Positions 44,116 through 53,293 of a stretch of 64,000 bases of DNA are shown in pieces. The notes beneath the pieces are model-generated. The model ran no database searches. It was not told the origin of the DNA and saw nothing but the letters and a program-made list of their open reading frames with translations. The first letter of the stretch is position 1, and every line of letters begins with the position of its first letter. Source of the stretch: Siccirubricoccus sp. G192 (lineage in GTDB: Bacteria > Pseudomonadota > Alphaproteobacteria > Acetobacterales > Acetobacteraceae). Made by a program: the position numbers and the translations under genes. The stretch covers positions 744,001 to 808,000 of the forward strand of contig NZ_JAHREN010000001.1 of the NCBI RefSeq assembly GCF_019084075.1, in the 5' to 3' direction.

Positions 44116-46934
44116 GGCGCGGCGCCCTCGACCACGGCTTCGCAGCGGCGGCAGAGGGTGGGGTGGGCGGAGCTGGCGCCGACCTCGGGCAGGACGCGCC
44201 AGCAGCGGTCGCATTTCTGGCCGGGGGCCTTGGCGAAGGTGACGGCGGCCTCGCCCTCCGGCGGGGTGCCCGCCACCAGGGTCAGGCCGGAGGTGATGCA
44301 GATCTCCGCCCAATCCTCGGCCGGCAGCAGCGCCGCATCCTCCGGCGCCACCAGCAATTCCGGCGCGGCCTGGAGCGAGGAGCCGATCTCGCCCGCGGCC
44401 CGCGCCTGTTCCAGCCGGGCGGTCACGGCGCGCCGGATCATGCGCACCCGCGCCCATCGCGCAGCAAGATCCGGATTGCGCCACCCTGCCGGCACGAAGG
44501 GGAAGTCGATCAGGTGCAGGCTGCCATCCTCGGAGGGGAAGCGCGCAAGCCAGGCTTCCTCAGCCGTGAAGACCAGCACCGGGGCGAACCAGGCGCAGAG
44601 GCAGCGGTGCAGCACGTCCAGCACCGTGCGTGCCGAGCGCCGGCGGAGGCTGTCCGCCGCATCGCAGTAGAGCGCGTCCTTGCGGATGTCGAAGTAGAAG
44701 GCGCTGAGGTCGGTCGCGCAGAAATTGTGCAGGTCCGGATAGACGCCGGTCCAGTCGTAATCCGCCACCGCTTTGCGGATCCTTGCATCCAGTTCGGAGA
44801 GCCGGTGCAGCACCCAGCGTTCCAGTTCCGGCAATTCGGCATAGGGCACCGTCTCGGCATCGGTGAAGCCGGCCAGGTTGCCGAGCAGCCAGCGCAGCGT
44901 GTTGCGCAGCCGCCGATACAGCTCCGCCTGCTGCTTCAGGATCTCCGGCCCGATGCGGAGGTCGTCCGCGGTATCCGAATTCATCACCCAGAGGCGCAGG
45001 ATATCCGCGCCATACTGCTTCATGACGTCCTGCGGCGCGGTGACGTTGCCGTCCGACTTCGACATCTTCCGCCCGGTCTCGTCCAGCACGAAGCCATGCG
45101 TCAGGATCGCCTTGAAGGGCGCGCCGGCATTCGGGCTGGCGCCGATCGATTCCAGCAGCGAGGACTGGAACCAGCCGCGATGCTGGTCCGACCCTTCGAG
45201 GTAGAGGTCGGCCGGGAAGGGCAGGTCGCGTTCCGGCACCAGGGTGAAGGCATGGGTCGAGCCGCTCTCGAACCACACATCCACGATGTCCATCACCTGC
45301 TCGTAGTCCTCCGGGTTCCGCCCGTCGCCGAGGAAGCGGGCGGCGGCGCCGGGCCGGTACCAGGCATCGGCGCCCTCCGCGGCGAAGGCTTCGGTGATGC
45401 GCCGCATGATGGCGGGGTCGCGCAGGGGCTCGCCGGTGCTGCGGTCCACGAAGACGGCGATCGGCACGCCCCAGGCGCGCTGGCGGCTGATGCACCAGTC
45501 CGGCCGGGAGGCGACCATGCTGCCGATGCGGTTGCGGCCCTGGTCGGGCACGAAATGCGTGGCGCCGATGGCCTCCAGCGCCCGCTGCCGGATGGCATTG
45601 GCGTCGTCCATGGCGATGAACCACTGCGGCGTCGCGCGGAAGATGACCGGCTTCTTGCTGCGCCAGGAATGCGGGTAGCTATGCGTCAGCCGCGACTTCG
45701 CCACCAGCGTGCCGGCGGCCTCGCAGGCCGCATAGACGGCGTCATGCGCCTTGAAGACATGCAGGCCGGTGAAGCCGGGCGCGTGCCGGGTGAAGGTGCC
45801 GTCGTCATTCACCGTCTCCGGCACCGGCAACCCATGCGCGCGGCCCAGCCTGAAGTCGTCCTCGCCATGGCCGGGGGCGATGTGCACGAAGCCGGTGCCG
45901 GCCTCGGTGGTGACGAAATCGCCGGGCAGCAGGGGCACGTCGAAGTCGTAGCCTTGCCCCCGCAGCGGATGCGCGGCGATGGCGCCGGCCAGTTCCGCGC
46001 CCTTCAGCACCCGCTTCACGCTATGCGCGCCAAGCCTCGCATCCTTGGCGAAGGCCGGCAGCAGCGGCAGCGCCACCAGCAGGGATTCGCCGGGGCGGAG
46101 ATGGCTGCCCTCCGCCACGCCCTCCACATGGACCAGCGCGTAGTCGATCTCCTCCCCGTATGCGACCGCGCGGTTGCCGGGGATGGTCCAGGGCGTGGTG
46201 GTCCAGATCACCACGCTGGTGCCGACCAGGTCCTCAGTGCCGGCGCGCAGCACGCGGAAGCGTGCCCAGAGCGTCGGCGAGACATGGTCCTGGTATTCGA
46301 CCTCCGCCTCGGCCAGCGCGGTCTTCTCGACCGGGCTCCACATCACCGGGCGCAGGCCGCGGTAGAGCGAGCCGTTCATCAGGAACTTGCCGATCTCGCC
46401 CGCGATCGCGCCCTCGGCCACGAAGTCCATGGTGGCGTAGCGATGCGCCCAGTCGCCGGCGACGCCGAGGCGGATGAACTCGCCGCGCTGCACCTCCAGC
46501 CAATGCGCGGCATAGGCGCGGCATTCGGCGCGGAAATCCAGCACCGGCACGGCGTCCTTGTCGCGGCCCTTCGCGCGGTATTCCTCCTCGACCTTCCACT
46601 CGATCGGCAAGCCGTGGCAGTCCCAGCCCGGGACGTAGTCGGCGTCGCGCCCGCCCATCTGGGCGGCGCGGTTGATGACGTCCTTCAGGATCTTGTTCAG
46701 CGCATGGCCGATATGCAGCGGGCCATTCGCATAGGGCGGGCCGTCATGCAGGACGAATTTCTCGCGCCCGCGGGACTGCTCCCGCAGCCGCCCCCAGAGG
46801 TCGAGCCGCTGCCAGCGGTCGAGCCAGGCGGGCTCCCGCTTCGGCAGGTCGCCCTTCATCGGGAAGGAGGTCTGCGGCAGGAAGACGGTGCCGCGATAGT
46901 CGCGGGGCGGTGCGGAGCTGGGCGAGTCGGTCAT
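44112..46934 (-). CDS. ileS: Isoleucyl-tRNA synthetase
   Basis: The 940-residue class I synthetase has the HIGH motif (HDGPPYANGPLHIGHALNKI), the editing domain with VIWTTTPWTIPGNRAVAY, and WFESGSTHAFTLVPERDLPF. KMSKSDGNVTAPQDVM is the KMSKS loop. The C-terminal zinc finger is KCDRCWRVLPEVG with LCRRCEAVVE. This is the bacterial long form (IleS1 type with the C-terminal zinc site). It is the first gene of ileS-lspA-DUF3035 on the minus strand; a 467-base gap separates it from the divergent diguanylate cyclase. Confidence 0.97.
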   Translation of the reverse strand: MTDSPSSAPPRDYRGTVFLPQTSFPMKGDLPKREPAWLDRWQRLDLWGRLREQSRGREKFVLHDGPPYANGPLHIGHALNKILKDVINRAAQMGGRDADYVPGWDCHGLPIEWKVEEEYRAKGRDKDAVPVLDFRAECRAYAAHWLEVQRGEFIRLGVAGDWAHRYATMDFVAEGAIAGEIGKFLMNGSLYRGLRPVMWSPVEKTALAEAEVEYQDHVSPTLWARFRVLRAGTEDLVGTSVVIWTTTPWTIPGNRAVAYGEEIDYALVHVEGVAEGSHLRPGESLLVALPLLPAFAKDARLGAHSVKRVLKGAELAGAIAAHPLRGQGYDFDVPLLPGDFVTTEAGTGFVHIAPGHGEDDFRLGRAHGLPVPETVNDDGTFTRHAPGFTGLHVFKAHDAVYAACEAAGTLVAKSRLTHSYPHSWRSKKPVIFRATPQWFIAMDDANAIRQRALEAIGATHFVPDQGRNRIGSMVASRPDWCISRQRAWGVPIAVFVDRSTGEPLRDPAIMRRITEAFAAEGADAWYRPGAAARFLGDGRNPEDYEQVMDIVDVWFESGSTHAFTLVPERDLPFPADLYLEGSDQHRGWFQSSLLESIGASPNAGAPFKAILTHGFVLDETGRKMSKSDGNVTAPQDVMKQYGADILRLWVMNSDTADDLRIGPEILKQQAELYRRLRNTLRWLLGNLAGFTDAETVPYAELPELERWVLHRLSELDARIRKAVADYDWTGVYPDLHNFCATDLSAFYFDIRKDALYCDAADSLRRRSARTVLDVLHRCLCAWFAPVLVFTAEEAWLARFPSEDGSLHLIDFPFVPAGWRNPDLAARWARVRMIRRAVTARLEQARAAGEIGSSLQAAPELLVAPEDAALLPAEDWAEICITSGLTLVAGTPPEGEAAVTFAKAPGQKCDRCWRVLPEVGASSAHPTLCRRCEAVVEGAAP

Positions 46935-47401
46935 TGATCTGGTCCGGGGGTCTGGTCCGGGGCAGCCGTTCCCGCCCGGGCGGGCAGGGCGGCGGCGAGG
47001 CGGCAGGGGAGGAAGGTCAGGCTTCGGTCCCGGCCCTCAATCGGGGGCCGGGCCGGTAATTCGCTGCGGCAGCCCAACGTCCATCCGGTACCGGGTCATC
47101 GGCCGGTTCTGGAGCCGCGGCGGGCCGGGGTCAAGCATCGCGTCATGCCGCCCGCCGGCCCAGGGCCGGGGCGGGAGGCGACCTCCTGCCTGGTGTCCCG
47201 GCCTGCCCGGCGGAAGCGCCGATGCCCGCGGGACCAAGGGACAGGATCACGGCCCGAAGACCCTTGCCCACAATCACCAGTAGTATAGAAATTCAACCCC
47301 CGCGTGTCAGTCTGCCATGGGCCAAGCCATGGCATTCCAGCGCCCGATCCGGCCGGGCGATGCGCAGCGGCCCATGCCGACTGGCCAGCCAAGGACGTTT
47401 C
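46935..47401. other. Divergent intergenic region ileS / diguanylate cyclase
   Basis: A 13-bp tandem duplication (TCTGGTCCGGGG at 46938 and 46951) lies just upstream of ileS. I find no gene or strong hairpin. The only AT-richer spot is near 47260-47295 (TAGTATAGAAA), a possible promoter for the cyclase gene. Confidence 0.45.
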
Positions 47402-49033
47402 GTGACCCTCCCCGTGATCTTGTTGCTGGCGGCGCTCCTGGCGTCGCTCTGGATCGCGCGCTGCATCCGGCTGCGTCCCCCCTTTCCGGGCGGGGACAGT
47501 TTCCTCGGGCTGCAGCGTGCCGCCGCATGGTGGGTGGCCTGCGCCGTCCTCGAAACCGTGGCGACCAGCCCGGGCGCCAAGGTCTTCTGGGCCGAGATGG
47601 CATGGCCCGGCATCGTGGCCGCGCCAGGCTTCTGGGCGCTCTTTCTCTGGTCCTATCTGCAAGGCGGCCTGCGCCCACCGCGGCCGCGCTGGCGCCGGAT
47701 CACCCTCGGCATCGCCGGGCTGAGCTGGGCCGTCGCGCTCACCAATGACTGGCACCACCTGCTCTATGTTTCGGCGGTACCGGTGGATGGCAGCCCGGGC
47801 GCACCCCTGGAATACGGGCATGGCGCCTGGTTCTTCGCCATCACCGGCTATCTCTACCTGGTCATGCTGGCGACGGTGGTGCTGGCGGTCCAGGCCGTGC
47901 TGCGCGCACCCATCCTCTACCGGCAGCACCATCTGGGCCTGCTCCTCGCCGCCGCGGTGCCCTGGCTGGCGAATATCGGCTATGTCTCCGGCTCCGTCCG
48001 GCTCTTCGACTTCGACCCCACGCCCTTCAGCTTCGTGGCCATGGGGGCGGTTTTCCATTGGCTGATCCGGCGCCGCCGCTTCCTCGACCTGCTGCCGGTC
48101 GCCCGTGACGCCCTGCTCGACGGCCTGCCCGATCCGGTCCTGGTGGCCGATGCCGAGGGCATCATCGTGGATGCCAATGCCGCGGCCGCCGGCCTGCCCG
48201 GCGTGCCGGACGAGCCCCTGGGCCAGAGCCTGGCGGCGGTACCGGTGCTACGGGAGGCGCTCGGCCACCTGCATCGCGCGGACGGGGAAGGGATGGATCG
48301 CCTGATCGCCGCGGCGGGCCGGCACTATGAGGCGGAGGCCGTGCCGCTCCTGCACGGCGAAAGGCGGGCCGGGTTGCTTCTGCTGCTGCGCGACGTCACC
48401 CGCCGCGTGCAGGCCGAGGCCCGGCTGCAGGAGGCGCTGGCGGCGCTCCGGGCCGAGCACGAAACCAATCTCCGCCTGCACCGGCAATTGCGGGAACAGG
48501 CCATGCGGGACCCGCTGACCGGCCTGCACAACCGCCGCTTCTTCGATGAGCTGAAGCCGCTGCTGCTGGCCAAGGCACAGGACAGCGGCCAGCCGATGAC
48601 GGCCGTGATGCTGGATCTCGACCATTTCAAGCGGCTGAACGACACCCATGGCCACCAGGCCGGGGATGCGGCCCTGCGGCGCTTCGCCGCGATGCTGCAG
48701 CGGGGCACGCGGCCGGGCGACGCCGTCTTCCGCCTGGGCGGCGAGGAGTTCCTGGTGCTGCTGCCGGGCATGGTCCCCCGGCAGGCCCTGCCCCGGATCG
48801 CGGAATGGCGCGCCATGCTGGCCGCGGAGGAGGCTGTCCGGGAGGCCGGCAGGGTCACCTTCTCCGCCGGCGTCGCCGGCTTTCCCGGCGATGCGGCGGG
48901 GTGGGAGGAATTGCTGCGGCGGGCGGATGCGGCGCTGTACCGGGCGAAGGCCGAGGGCCGCGACCGCAGCGTCTGCTGGGAGGAGGCGGGGCCCTCCGCC
49001 GCGACCGGAGAACCCGTCCCCGCGGTGGCCTGA
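47402..49033 (+). CDS. Diguanylate cyclase with N-terminal 7TM and PAS domains
   Basis: The 543-residue membrane protein has seven hydrophobic segments in residues 1-215 (PVILLLAALLASLWI, WALFLWSYLQGGLRP, FAITGYLYLVMLATVVLAVQ), resembling the histidine-kinase N-terminal 7TM sensor. A PAS domain follows (about 225-330: DALLDGLPDPVLVADAEGII). A GGDEF domain closes it: MRDPLTGLHNRRFFDELKPL, VMLDLDHFKRLNDTHGHQAG and FRLGGEEFLVLLP. The GGEEF active site and the upstream RxxD inhibitory site (RPGD, five residues before it) are intact, so it should make c-di-GMP under product feedback. The GTG at 47402 was chosen for AAGGA at good spacing; an in-frame ATG at 47360 would add 14 residues. Confidence 0.9.
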   Translation: MTLPVILLLAALLASLWIARCIRLRPPFPGGDSFLGLQRAAAWWVACAVLETVATSPGAKVFWAEMAWPGIVAAPGFWALFLWSYLQGGLRPPRPRWRRITLGIAGLSWAVALTNDWHHLLYVSAVPVDGSPGAPLEYGHGAWFFAITGYLYLVMLATVVLAVQAVLRAPILYRQHHLGLLLAAAVPWLANIGYVSGSVRLFDFDPTPFSFVAMGAVFHWLIRRRRFLDLLPVARDALLDGLPDPVLVADAEGIIVDANAAAAGLPGVPDEPLGQSLAAVPVLREALGHLHRADGEGMDRLIAAAGRHYEAEAVPLLHGERRAGLLLLLRDVTRRVQAEARLQEALAALRAEHETNLRLHRQLREQAMRDPLTGLHNRRFFDELKPLLLAKAQDSGQPMTAVMLDLDHFKRLNDTHGHQAGDAALRRFAAMLQRGTRPGDAVFRLGGEEFLVLLPGMVPRQALPRIAEWRAMLAAEEAVREAGRVTFSAGVAGFPGDAAGWEELLRRADAALYRAKAEGRDRSVCWEEAGPSAATGEPVPAVA

Positions 49034-49061
49034 CAGGCGCGCGGCAGGCCTGGCCCGGGGT

Positions 49062-49991
49062 TCAGCCCAGCGCCGCCCGCGCCGCCTCGGCATCCCCGGC
49101 GATGGCCGATTTCAGCTCCTCCAGCCCGGCGAATTTCGCGTCCGGCCGCAGGAAATGCAGCAGCCGCACGCCGATCTCCTGGCCATAGAGGTCGCCCTGG
49201 AAGTCGAACAGATGCACCTCCAGCCGGGTCTCCGGGTCGCCGCCCAGGGTCGGGCGGCGGCCGATATTGGCCACGCCCTTTACTTCCCTTCCATCCGCCA
49301 GCGCCACCACCGCGGCATAGACGCCGCGCGCCGGCTCCAGGTGGCGGCCGAGCCAGAGATTGGCGGTGGGCCAGCCCAGCACCCGGCCGAGCTTGTCGCC
49401 ATGCACCACCACGCCGCGCACCTCCCAGGGGCGGCCGAGCATGGCGGTGGCGCGTTCGGGGTAGCCGTCCTGCAGGGCGCGGCGGATGCGGGTGGAGGAG
49501 ATCGGCCCCTGCCGATCCATCACCGGCGGCACCACGGTAAGGCCGATGCCCCCCGCCTCCGCCATCCGCGCCAGCGAGGCGGCATCGCCGCCCCGCCGGT
49601 GGCCGAAGGCGAAATCCTGGCCGCAGGCGAGGTGCAGGGCGCCGAGGCCCTGCGCCAGCACCGTCTCGAAGAAGGTCTCGGCCGGCATGGCGGCGAGCGC
49701 GGCATCGAAGGGCAGGGCATAGACGATGCTGGCCCCGGCGGCGCCCAGCGCTTGCGCCTTGGCGGGCAGCAGGGTGAGGCGGAAGGGCGGGTCCTCCGGG
49801 CGGAAATGCTCGCGCGGATGCGGCTCGAAGGTCAGCGCCGCCAGCGGTGCGGCCGGCCGCGCCGCATGTGCCGCCCTGAGCACCGCCACATGGCCGAGAT
49901 GCACGCCATCCATGTTGCCGAGCGCCACGGTGGCGCCGCGCAGCGCCTCCGGCAGGTCGTGCCAGTCGGTCAGGATGGTGGGTGCCGGCAT
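49062..49991 (-). CDS. ribF: Bifunctional riboflavin kinase / FAD synthetase
   Basis: The 309-residue enzyme makes FMN then FAD. The N-terminal nucleotidyltransferase shows VALGNMDGVHLGHVAVLRAA, CGQDFAFGHRRGGDAASLAR and GPISSTRIRRALQDGYPERA. The C-terminal kinase shows GRPWEVRGVVVHGDKLGRVL, GWPTANLWLG, GVYAAVVALADGREVKGVAN, IGRRPTLGG and LRPDAKFAGLEELKSAIAGD. Both domains are complete. It is preceded by a MaoC-type gene on the same strand with a 5-base gap, and converges with the diguanylate cyclase. Confidence 0.95.
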   Translation of the reverse strand: MPAPTILTDWHDLPEALRGATVALGNMDGVHLGHVAVLRAAHAARPAAPLAALTFEPHPREHFRPEDPPFRLTLLPAKAQALGAAGASIVYALPFDAALAAMPAETFFETVLAQGLGALHLACGQDFAFGHRRGGDAASLARMAEAGGIGLTVVPPVMDRQGPISSTRIRRALQDGYPERATAMLGRPWEVRGVVVHGDKLGRVLGWPTANLWLGRHLEPARGVYAAVVALADGREVKGVANIGRRPTLGGDPETRLEVHLFDFQGDLYGQEIGVRLLHFLRPDAKFAGLEELKSAIAGDAEAARAALG

Positions 49992-49996
49992 GGGAA

Positions 49997-50437
49997 CTAG
50001 TCGTGGCCGTGGCGGGAATGGCGGCTGGGGACGGAGACATAGGCCTCGCCCTCCAGCACCGCCTCCCCGGAGACCGTGCAGACGGTGCGGAGCGTGGCGC
50101 GGTGCCGGTCCGGGTGCAGCGCCGCCACCTCCACCGTCGCGGTCACGGTCTGGCCGATGCGGACGGGGGCGCGGGATTTCAGGGTCTGCGACAGGTAGAT
50201 GGTGCCGGGCCCGGGCAATTGGGTGCCGAGCACCTTGGTGATGAGGCCGGCGGCCAGCATCCCATGCGCGATGCGTTCCTTGAAGATGGTGCCGGCGGCG
50301 TATTCGGCATTCAGGTGCATCGGGTTGGTGTCGCCGGTGACGGCGGCGAAGAGCACGATATCGGCCTCGGTGATGGTCTTGCCGAAGCTGGCCTTCTGGC
50401 CGACCGCCAGGTCCTCGAAGAAGATTTCGTCTGCCAT
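49997..50437 (-). CDS. MaoC-family (R)-specific enoyl-CoA hydratase-like protein
   Basis: The 146-residue single hot-dog domain carries the hydratase-2 motif: FAAVTGDTNPMHLNAEYAAG, then IFKERIAHGMLAAGLITKVL with the Asp/His dyad (D of GDTNP, H of AHGML). PhaJ-like enzymes hydrate 2-enoyl-CoA for polyhydroxyalkanoate or fatty-acid pathways. The C-terminus is His/Arg-rich (SRHSRHGHD). It lies five bases upstream of ribF and is cotranscribed with it. Confidence 0.88.
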   Translation of the reverse strand: MADEIFFEDLAVGQKASFGKTITEADIVLFAAVTGDTNPMHLNAEYAAGTIFKERIAHGMLAAGLITKVLGTQLPGPGTIYLSQTLKSRAPVRIGQTVTATVEVAALHPDRHRATLRTVCTVSGEAVLEGEAYVSVPSRHSRHGHD

Positions 50438-50587
50438 GCGCGCAATGAATCCCTTGTTCCCTGCCAGGCGGCTGCCCGGACCCCTGGCCGGGGCCGGGAT
50501 GCTCTAGCGGCGGCGGTGGCGGTGGACAAGCGCCGGGGCCGCTGCCATCACACCCGCCTTCATCCTGCACCCCCGTGAGGTCCCCAG

Positions 50588-51718
50588 ATGCCCCGCACCG
50601 TGATCGGCTCCTCGGAACGGCTCCTGCAGGAGCTGCGCGGCTGGGTCGAGCATGAGACGCCGAGCCCCGATGCCGGCGCCGTCAACGGCCTGCTGGACCT
50701 GGCGGAGCGGGAGCTGCGCGGCGCGGGCGCGGCGATCGAGCGGCTGCCGGGCCGGGACGGCTTCGGCGACACGCTGATCGCCCGGAAACCCGGCGAGGGC
50801 CCGCCGGTGGTGGTGGCCGGGCATCTCGACACGGTCTGGGACCACGGCACCCTGGCCGGCCCCATGCCCTTCCGGGTGGAGGGGGAGCGTGCGCATGGCC
50901 CCGGCATCTACGACATGAAGGCCGGCAGCTTCATGGCCTTCCACTGCCTGCGGGAAATCCTGCGCCAGGGCGTGCCGACCCGCCGCCCCCCTCACCCTGC
51001 TGCTGACACCGGATGAGGAGATGGGCAGCCCCACCAGCCGCGCCATCATCGAGCGCGAGGCGGCCGGCGCCTGCGCCGTGCTGATCCCGGAACCGGCCGG
51101 CGGCCCGCAGGGCGCCTGCGTGACGGAACGCAAGGGCACCGGCCGCTTCACGCTGCGGATCACCGGCCGCAGCGCCCATGCCGGCGGCAATGGAGCGAAG
51201 GCCGCAGCGCCGTGGTGGCCCTGGCGCGGAAGATCCTGGAGATCCACGCGCTGACCGACCTCGGGCGCGGCGTCACCACCAATGTGGCGCCGATCTGGGG
51301 CGGCACCCGGCCCAATGTCATCCCGCCCGAGGCCGGCTGCCGCATCGATTTCCGGGTGCCGAGCCTGGCGGAGGGCGAGCGGATCGTCGCCGCCATCCGC
51401 GCCATGGCAGGCACGCCGGAGGAGGGCATCAGCATCGCCATCGAGGGCGGCATGAACCGCCCGCCCTTCCCGGAAACCCCGGCGACCCTGGCGCTGTATG
51501 AGGCGGCGCGGGGCTTCGCTTCGGCGAATGGCTATGACCTGCCGAAGCAGCATCGCGGCGGCGGCTCGGACGGGAATTTCACCGCGGTGATGGGCATCCC
51601 GACGCTGGATGGGCTGGGCTGCGCCGGCGCCGGCGCGCATGCGCCGGAGGAGCATATCCGCTGGGCCGAGCTGGCGCCGCGCTGCGCGACGCTTTGCGAC
51701 CTGCTGGAGACCCTGTAG
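50588..51718 (+). pseudogene. M20 family metallopeptidase (CPG2/ArgE type), two single-base frame breaks
   Basis: Three frames together make a complete protein of about 376 residues. The first has VVVAGHLDTVWDHGTLAGPM (HxD zinc ligand) and GPGIYDMKAGSFMAFHCLRE. One extra C in the run 50986-50991 breaks it; corrected, it gives LTLLLTPDEEMGSPTSRAII (catalytic EE). A missing base at about 51191 then breaks the dimerisation domain (SAHAGGN, then EGRSAVVALARKILEIHALT). The remainder, NVAPIWGGTRPNVIPPEAGC and HRGGGSDGNFTAVMGIPTLD with GLGCAGAGAHAPEEHI, is intact. All zinc ligands survive. A carboxypeptidase G2-like or deacylase role is likely. Confidence 0.8.
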
Positions 51719-51802
51719 GGCGCCGCGGCGCTCGCAGGCCCCAGCCTTGCCCGGGACCCGCAATCCTTGCACCGCCCAGGAGAGCGGCGGCGGCGCCAGG
51801 CC

Positions 51803-52105
51803 TCAGTTGCAGTTGTCGGCCATGCCGCCGGGCTCGATCCGCTGGGCGACCGTGCTTCCGGCGGTGCCCGCGGGACGGCCGGTATAGGAGACCTCGGGAT
51901 GCCCGCTGCCAGTGGAGCCGACGATCCGTGGCACGCCCATGGAGGTATTCGGGCAGCCGGCCCCGGCCCTTTCGCTGGCGGCGGCCGAGAGGCCGGATTC
52001 AGGCGCGGCACCGGAAGAGGTGCCGACCATCGGCGGCGTGGACTTCGTGCATGCGGCGAGCGCGGCACCAGCCGCCAGGATTGTGATTGCAAAGCGAGGC
52101 ATCAT
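51803..52105 (-). CDS. Small lipoprotein, hypothetical
   Basis: The 100-residue protein has a lipoprotein signal (MPRFAITILAAGAALAACTK, lipobox LAAC near 19) and a Gly/Ser/Ala-rich mature part with a single internal Cys and one near the end (NTSMGVPRIVGSTGSGHPEV, GGMADNCN). No catalytic motif or known family is evident. It converges with the M20 gene. Expression level and role cannot be inferred. Confidence 0.65.
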   Translation of the reverse strand: MMPRFAITILAAGAALAACTKSTPPMVGTSSGAAPESGLSAAASERAGAGCPNTSMGVPRIVGSTGSGHPEVSYTGRPAGTAGSTVAQRIEPGGMADNCN

Positions 52106-52275
52106 AGCGTGCTCCCCTTGTCCTTGGTCCGAGGCTCTTGCTCGGCTGAGGAACTAGAGCCCCTTGGTTGCCCGGCCGCATTGACATGCATCAATAAGGC
52201 GGGACAGCCCGCGTAATCCGCATGGGGCAGCGGGTAAGATTCTGTCAAGTCCCGGTTCTTTCCGGGAGCAAGCCT

Positions 52276-52515
52276 TCAGAACAGGTCCGCTTTGTCGTCC
52301 GCCAGCAGCACCGGATAGGCACGGCCCGCCCGGTTGCCGCCATCCAGTCGGTCAGCCAAGGCATCCATCCAGCCCGCGAACCAGGCGCGGCCGTAATGGC
52401 CGGTATTGGCGAAGGGATTCTCGACCACCGAGGCGCCTCCCTCAAAGGCGGCGCGGCCGGCGGCATAGAGGTCGTCGGTCACCCGGGCATTCTCGGGGTC
52501 GACATTGAGCGGCAT
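52276..52515 (-). CDS. Ribosome modulation factor / CrpP-like small protein
   Basis: The 79-residue protein has YAAGRAAFEGGASVVENPF followed by YGRAWFAGWMDALADRLDGG. This matches the spacing A-x-G-x4-G...NPF...W-x2-GW seen in RMF-fold proteins (ribosome hibernation factor RMF; CrpP). It is longer than RMF by a C-terminal tail (AYPVLLADDKADLF). Family membership is inferred from this pattern. The start at 52515 follows AAGGACAGG. It is divergent from the SDR gene with an 88-base gap. Confidence 0.6.
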   Translation of the reverse strand: MPLNVDPENARVTDDLYAAGRAAFEGGASVVENPFANTGHYGRAWFAGWMDALADRLDGGNRAGRAYPVLLADDKADLF

Positions 52516-52603
52516 GGTCCTGTCCTTGTGTCCCGGCTGGCGATGGCGCTGCATAGGACAGGATCGCCGGCCCATCCATCCTGCCGGCAAAGGGAGACGC
52601 AGC

Positions 52604-53284
52604 ATGCCGAAGGCCCTCATCATCGGCGCCGGGGACGGGCTCTCCGCCTCCCTGGCGCGGCTGCTGGCGCGGGAGGGCTACGCGATGGCCCTGGCCGCGC
52701 GCAACCCCGGCAAGCTCGCCGCCCTCTGCGCCGAGACCGGCGCCGGCGCGCATCCCTGCGACGCCACGGACCCGGCGCAGGTGGCGGCGCTGTTCGAGCG
52801 CGAGGGCGATGCCGAAGTGGTGGTCTACAACCCGAGCTACCGGACGCGCGGCCCGATCGCCGAGCTCGACCCGGCAGAGGTGCAGCGCAGCCTGCAGGTC
52901 TGCGCCTTCGGGGCCTTCCTTGCAGCGCAGCAGGCGGCGCGGCGGATGCTGCAGGCGGGCCGGGGCACCATCCTGCTGACCGGGGCGAGCGCCGGGGTGA
53001 AGGGCTATCCGCTGAGCGCGCCCTTCGCCATGGGCAAAGTCGCCCTGCGCGGCCTGGCCCAGTCCATGGCGCGGGAGCTGCATCCGCGCGGCGTGCATGT
53101 GGCGCATGTCGTCATCGACGGCGGCATCCGCAGCGCCCGCCGGCCGGAGCCGGGCCCAGGGTCGGGCAGCGATACCCTGCTCGACCCCGACGCGATCGCC
53201 GAGACCTACCTGCACCTGATCCGCCAGCACCGCAGCGCCTGGAGCTGGGAGATCGAGGTCAGGCCCTGGGTGGAGACGTTCTGA
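52604..53284 (+). CDS. SDR family oxidoreductase lacking the catalytic Tyr
   Basis: The 226-residue short-chain dehydrogenase has an altered cofactor motif (ALIIGAGDGLSASLARLLAR instead of TGxxxGIG), and VVYNPSYRTRGPIAELDPAE and LLTGASAGVKGYPLSAPFAM follow. In the usual YxxxK position it has F-A-M-G-K, so Tyr is replaced by Phe, while the Ser (TGAS) and Lys remain. The C-terminus is HVAHVVIDGGIRSARRPEPG. Loss of Tyr suggests an atypical or non-redox function. The Shine-Dalgarno (AAGGGAGACG) precedes the ATG at 52604. Confidence 0.85.
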   Translation: MPKALIIGAGDGLSASLARLLAREGYAMALAARNPGKLAALCAETGAGAHPCDATDPAQVAALFEREGDAEVVVYNPSYRTRGPIAELDPAEVQRSLQVCAFGAFLAAQQAARRMLQAGRGTILLTGASAGVKGYPLSAPFAMGKVALRGLAQSMARELHPRGVHVAHVVIDGGIRSARRPEPGPGSGSDTLLDPDAIAETYLHLIRQHRSAWSWEIEVRPWVETF

Positions 53285-53293
53285 GACGCCGCC

